Assembly: GCA_037179515.1 (NCBI GenBank)
Contig: JAXCGZ010019192.1
Location: 20,379-84,378, forward strand
Length of the DNA stretch: 64,000 nucleotides
DNA from: Halocaridina rubra
Taxonomy: Eukaryota > Arthropoda > Malacostraca > Decapoda > Atyidae
Direction: 5' to 3'
A program made the position numbers and the translations under genes. The notes beneath the pieces are model-generated. The model had not been told where the DNA came from and ran no database searches. It saw only the letters and a program-made list of their open reading frames with translations. The first letter of the stretch is position 1. The number at the start of each line of letters is the position of its first letter. Positions 60,219-64,000 of this stretch are shown here, in pieces.

Positions 60219-63200
60219 CAGTGATCCCTCGCTATATTGCGGTTCACCTATCGCAGATTCACCGTATCGCGCGTTTTTTTTTTTTTTCTCTCCCTGTATA
60301 TATGCAAAAATATTAAAATTTTAACAAATAGAATTTCTAGTATTTTCATTATTTTATTGAACAAAAAATTTTCATTATTTTATTGATAAAGAAAATTTAT
60401 TTCCCAGCCTACCAATAATAAAACAGTAAGAAATAGTAAAAAACCATAAATTTGAACATGTAACTCTGCACCATAGAAAGTACGATACCAGTATCAGCGT
60501 TTCGGAAAACGCAAAGGGTCGCAACTACGTGAGTTAGCATATATTAAAATTTCCAGTAGTTTCATGATATTCTTGATAAAAAAACGTGTTTCTTAGCCTA
60601 AGAATAATAAAACAGTAAAAAATAGTATAAAACATTAAATACTAACAGTATTGCACCATGTAAAATACGATACCGGTATCAGCGTTTCGGAAAACGAAAA
60701 GGGTCGCACCTACGTAAGCAAGTACATATTGAAATTTTCATTATGTTATTGATAAAACAAGTATTTCCTAGCCTAAGAGTAATAAAACAGTAAAAAATAG
60801 TAAAAAACATAAATTTAAACATATAACTCACAGTATTGCACCATGTGAAATACTGTCCGATAGCGTCTTAGAAAACGCAAAGGCTCGCACCAAAGTGAGA
60901 TAGTTCATGAAATGCTTTTGGATGAAAGGGTGGGAGATGACGAATTACATAATTGTTTTTCTGCATGTTCTGTATCATGGGGTCTGATTGGCTTTTTGAT
61001 TGAAGTTTGGTTCTCCCACCATCTTCCATTGTCTCGCCTCACTCATTCAGTCTAACTCACGTGTGCGTCGTTCGCGTTGTGCTTATTAATACGTTTTGCT
61101 TGTGATTTTTTTACTCACGTATTTCAACCTTTGCAATGCCTCCCAAGCATCCTTCATCTTCTAAGGCTTCTGGTAGTGAGCGTAAGCGGCAAAGGAAGAT
61201 GTTAACCATAACAGATAAGGTGAAACTGTTAGATATGCTGAAAGAAGGAAAAAGGTTTGCGGACGTCAGCCGCTATTTTGGCCTCAACGAATCTACTGTT
61301 CGCTACATCAAAAAGGACGAGGCAAATATCAGGAAAACAGCGACTATTTCTTTTAATAAATCAGCGAAGAGGGTCGTAACATCCCGCAATAAGATAATAA
61401 TGCGGATGGAATCTGCTTTGGCCCTGTGGATTGCTGATTGCAGAATGAAAAACATCCGCATAGACAGCAATATCATACAAATAAAGGCGAAGAAGCTGTA
61501 CGAGACATTCGCTGCAAACGAACCCAACGACGACGGTGGCAACTGTGGAGAGGAGGAGGGGAGAGAAGATATCGACGACCTACACAGGACCCTCCAGCGA
61601 TTTTCCATTGAGGATACAATCATTCATGGCTAGCAAGGGATGGTTCGGCAAATTTCATTTTGGTTTATGGCGAAGCTGCCTCTGCAGATACAGCTGCAGC
61701 AGAAGATTACATGAACAACGACTTCAAGAAAATTATCGCCGAAGGGGAATATGCTCCTGAGCAAGTGTTCAACATGGATGAGACTGGGTTATTTTAGAAG
61801 AGAATGCCGTCTCGCTTTTTTCTCTTCAAGGAAGAAGCTAAAGCCCCGGGATTTAAAGCGCACAAAGATCGCGTTACCCTCATCATGTGCGGAAATGCTG
61901 CGGGCTTCATGTTAAATCCCGGGTTTATCTACAAGTCAAAGAACCCTAGGGCTTTGAAGAATAAAAACAAGAATATGCTGCCAGTGTAGTGGATGCATAA
62001 CCCTAAGGCTTGGATCACGAAAAGCCTCACATCGGACTGGTTTCACCAATGCTTTATCCCTCAGGTCAAAATTTATCTTGCCGAAAAAGGGCTTGAATTT
62101 AAAGTCCTTCTTTTGATGGATAATGCTGGTGGCCACGCAACTAATCTCGAATATGATGGTGTTCAAGTAGAGTTCCTGCCACCGAATACGACGTCACTGA
62201 TTCAGCCTATGGATCAAGGCCCTCTACACACGAAATGCCCTGGCGAACCTGGTTGAATCCATGGATTCGGACAAAGAATTCTCAATAAAGACGTACTGGC
62301 ATAATTACAGGATTGCCACATGCCTTCAAAATATTCTGAATGCAAACAATGACATGAAGCCGGCCACAATCAATGCCAGCTGGAAGCAGTTGTGGCCCAA
62401 AGTCATCCACGACGACAAGGGATTTTCTCCTGACGAAGTCCATAACTCGGCAGTTGTGAAAGCTTTGAAGTTGGCTGCATTGCTAGGAGGAGAAGGCTTT
62501 AAAGATATGACTCACGAAGATGTGAATGAACTGACTGACTGCCACTCGCAGCCTTTGACTGATGAAGACTTGGAAGAAATGACAAAATCAGCAAATGAAG
62601 AAGAGGAAGAAGAAGAACTTGAGGAAACGCACGAAGAAAGTTAAGAACCTAGCCTTACACTCGAACGTTTGGAAGCCAAGAATGAACATGTGAAAGCAGT
62701 CCAACAACTCTCGCAGGTACATGACGATAGTATGGCTCGTTCGGTGACCTTCTGCAATCTTCTCGACGATGCCATGATTCCTTACAAGACCATCTTCCAA
62801 CAAAAGAAGAAACAGCGACAGCAACTCCCCATTACCATGTTCTTCGCTCGCAAAAAGCAGCCGTAAAGCTGTTATTGGCTACGGAATAATTTCCTCTGAA
62901 GTCTACAAACGTCATTACCACCTCATTCACGGTAAGTTTACCTATCATGTTCCTATAAATTTACGTTGCATGCTGTTATTTATAAAGTAAAGGGTGTTTT
63001 TTTAACAGTGCAGGGAGGGTTTATACAGTAAACGTAAAAATAATTGTAAAATATTTATGAAGTAAAGGGTGGTTTGTTAACAGTACAGGGAGGATTTATA
63101 CAGTAAACGTCAAAATAAATGTAAAATACCTATGTACATATAGGTTGATCCTACTTCGCGGAAACTCATCTATCGCAGTTCGTCCCGGAACCTAACCCCC

Positions 63201-63221
63201 GCGATAAACGAGGGATCACTA
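60219..63221 (+). mobile_element. Full-length Tigger element, 3.0 kb
   Basis: CAGTGATCCCTCGCTATATT at 60219 and ATAAACGAGGGATCACTA ending 63221, flanked by TA on both sides. Subterminal inner words GCGGTTCACCTATCGCAG and CTCATCTATCGCAGTTCG are also inverse. Contains two to three 5' units (60400-60850), transposase 61136-62866 and one to two 165-bp 3' units. Confidence 0.9.
61136..62866 (+). pseudogene. Tigger transposase, several breaks
   Basis: The ATG at 61136 opens MPPKHPSSSKASGSERKRQR. 165 codons cover the Psq helix-turn-helix and most of the CENP-B-type helix-turn-helix (ALALWIADCRMKN). A frameshift near 61590 and a small deletion near 61660 follow. Later frames carry FNMDETGLF with a TAG where Trp is expected (61795-61797), a TAG in place of Tyr before WMHNPKAW (about 61987), LLLMDNAGGHATN and PNTTSLIQPMDQG, then a deletion of the segment after DQG. 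The C-terminal parts (62261-62644, 62669-62866) include LLGGEGFKDMTHEDVN and end QRQQLPITMFFARKKQP. All three Asp motifs are still recognisable, but at least five lesions separate them. Confidence 0.87.
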
Positions 63222-63224
63222 TAT

Positions 63225-63361
63225 AACCTTGTTCCTTTTTTCCACTTTTTTTTTTACTGCGAAATTGCTATAAGGCCCCAAAAAAATAATAATAAAAAAA
63301 TACAAAATTCGCAAATAACGCCCATGCAATATAATTAGAAAAAAAAATTTTCATATTAGTA
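63225..63361. mobile_element. Terminus of the CACCTTGTTC-end family
   Basis: ACCTTGTTCCTTTTTTCCAC then TGCGAAATTGCTATAAGGCC and GCAAATAACGCCC, matching 40674-40770 and the inverse of 1-145; the 180-bp array follows. Confidence 0.6.
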
Positions 63362-64000
63362 AAAAGTCCTCTTCTTTCGCTTAATGCAATCCGGATATTA
63401 TGAAGAAAATTGAAAAAAAGCATTAAGAATAAACAGCAAACATATTTTCAATATAATATCGTCAGGGAAATAGCATGCGAGGGTGCATCAGCTTATTTGG
63501 AAGTAGCAAAACGTTTGCCGATAGTGGTTCGTTCTCCCGCATCCTCCTCCTCTTCTACCGCTTAATGCGATCGAATATTATGAAGAAAATTGAAAAAAAA
63601 GCATTAAGAACAAACAGTAAACAATTTTCGATATAATATCGTCAGGGAAATAGCATGCGAAAGTGCATCAGCTGATATAGAAATGTGATAAATCGTTTCC
63701 CGATAGAGGTTGGTTCTCCCGCATCCTCCTCCTTTTCTATCGCTTAATGAGATCGAATATTATGAAGAAAATAGAAAAACAGCAAACAAATTTTTGATAT
63801 ATTATTGTCAAGGAAATAGCGTGCGAGGGTGCATCAGCTGATACGGAAGTGTGACAAAACGTTTGCCGATAGAGGTTCCTTCTCCCGCATCCTCCTCCTC
63901 TTCTACCTCTTAATGCAATCGGATATTATGAAGATAATGGAAAAAAAGCATTAAGAACAAACAGCAAGCAAACTTTCGATATAATATTGTCAGGGAAATA
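63362..64000. repeat. 180-bp satellite-like array, continuing past the window
   Basis: About three and a half units: GCATCAGCTKATWYGGAAG, GGTTCGTTCTCCCGCATCC, TTAAGAACAAACAGYAAACA, TATCGTCAGGGAAATAGC. One unit has lost about 15 bases near 63778. The array is cut by the window end. Confidence 0.9.

Overview
This is eukaryotic DNA dominated by repeats, with no prokaryotic operons, rRNA or CRISPR. Very long (TA)n, (CT)n and (TAA)n tracts, pogo/Tigger DNA transposons, RTE-like and CR1-like LINEs, a Ty3/Gypsy element of a type common in shrimp genomes, tRNA-derived SINEs and two lola/BTB-ZF-style C2H2 zinc-finger terminal exons together suggest a decapod crustacean (shrimp, crayfish or crab). That assignment is an inference from family resemblance; no species can be named.

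Host genes: only two segments look like real host coding sequence, both on the + strand. They are terminal exons at 8724-9050 (three C2H2 fingers) and 16297-16716 (four fingers). Each opens directly after an AG acceptor with the codon GTG in the same phase and each ends in its own stop. This is the layout of a gene whose shared 5' exons are spliced to alternative zinc-finger 3' exons (lola/Broad type). No BTB exon is visible. The stretch of about 5-18.5 kb around them is the least repetitive part and carries SINEs, an RTE fragment and minisatellites.

Left edge (1-4.8 kb): a DNA-transposon remnant, a foldback array of tRNA-like modules, a foldback Tigger-type element with a (CT)n tract at its centre, and a short Tigger deletion derivative, all separated by (TA)n tracts. 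18.8-22.5 kb: a Ty3/Gypsy element with two LTRs on the minus strand, reduced to gag plus a piece of integrase and interrupted by a LINE 3' end. 22.8-32 kb: CR1-like and RTE-like LINE fragments, a Tigger copy with its catalytic domain deleted, a CENP-B-like fragment and an 85-bp-arm palindrome.

32.2-38.7 kb: a complete Tigger element whose transposase is broken mainly by one nonsense codon, split by a 2.8-kb RTE LINE flanked by a 12-bp target-site duplication. 38.9-42.5 kb: a 180-bp satellite-like array inside a second DNA-transposon family. 42.6-45.4 kb: an LTR and other retroelement remnants. 45.5-63.2 kb: a run of Tigger elements and MITEs, two of them long with decayed transposase genes, whose CAGTG termini repeatedly abut (TA)n tracts. 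A second tRNA-like foldback array, better preserved than the first, lies at 48.8-50.3 kb. The window ends inside another 180-bp array.

The most unusual structures are the two foldback arrays. Each has five or six modules of about 271 bp containing a tRNA-Thr(AGU)-like promoter region, arranged head-to-head and capped on both sides by (TA)n.
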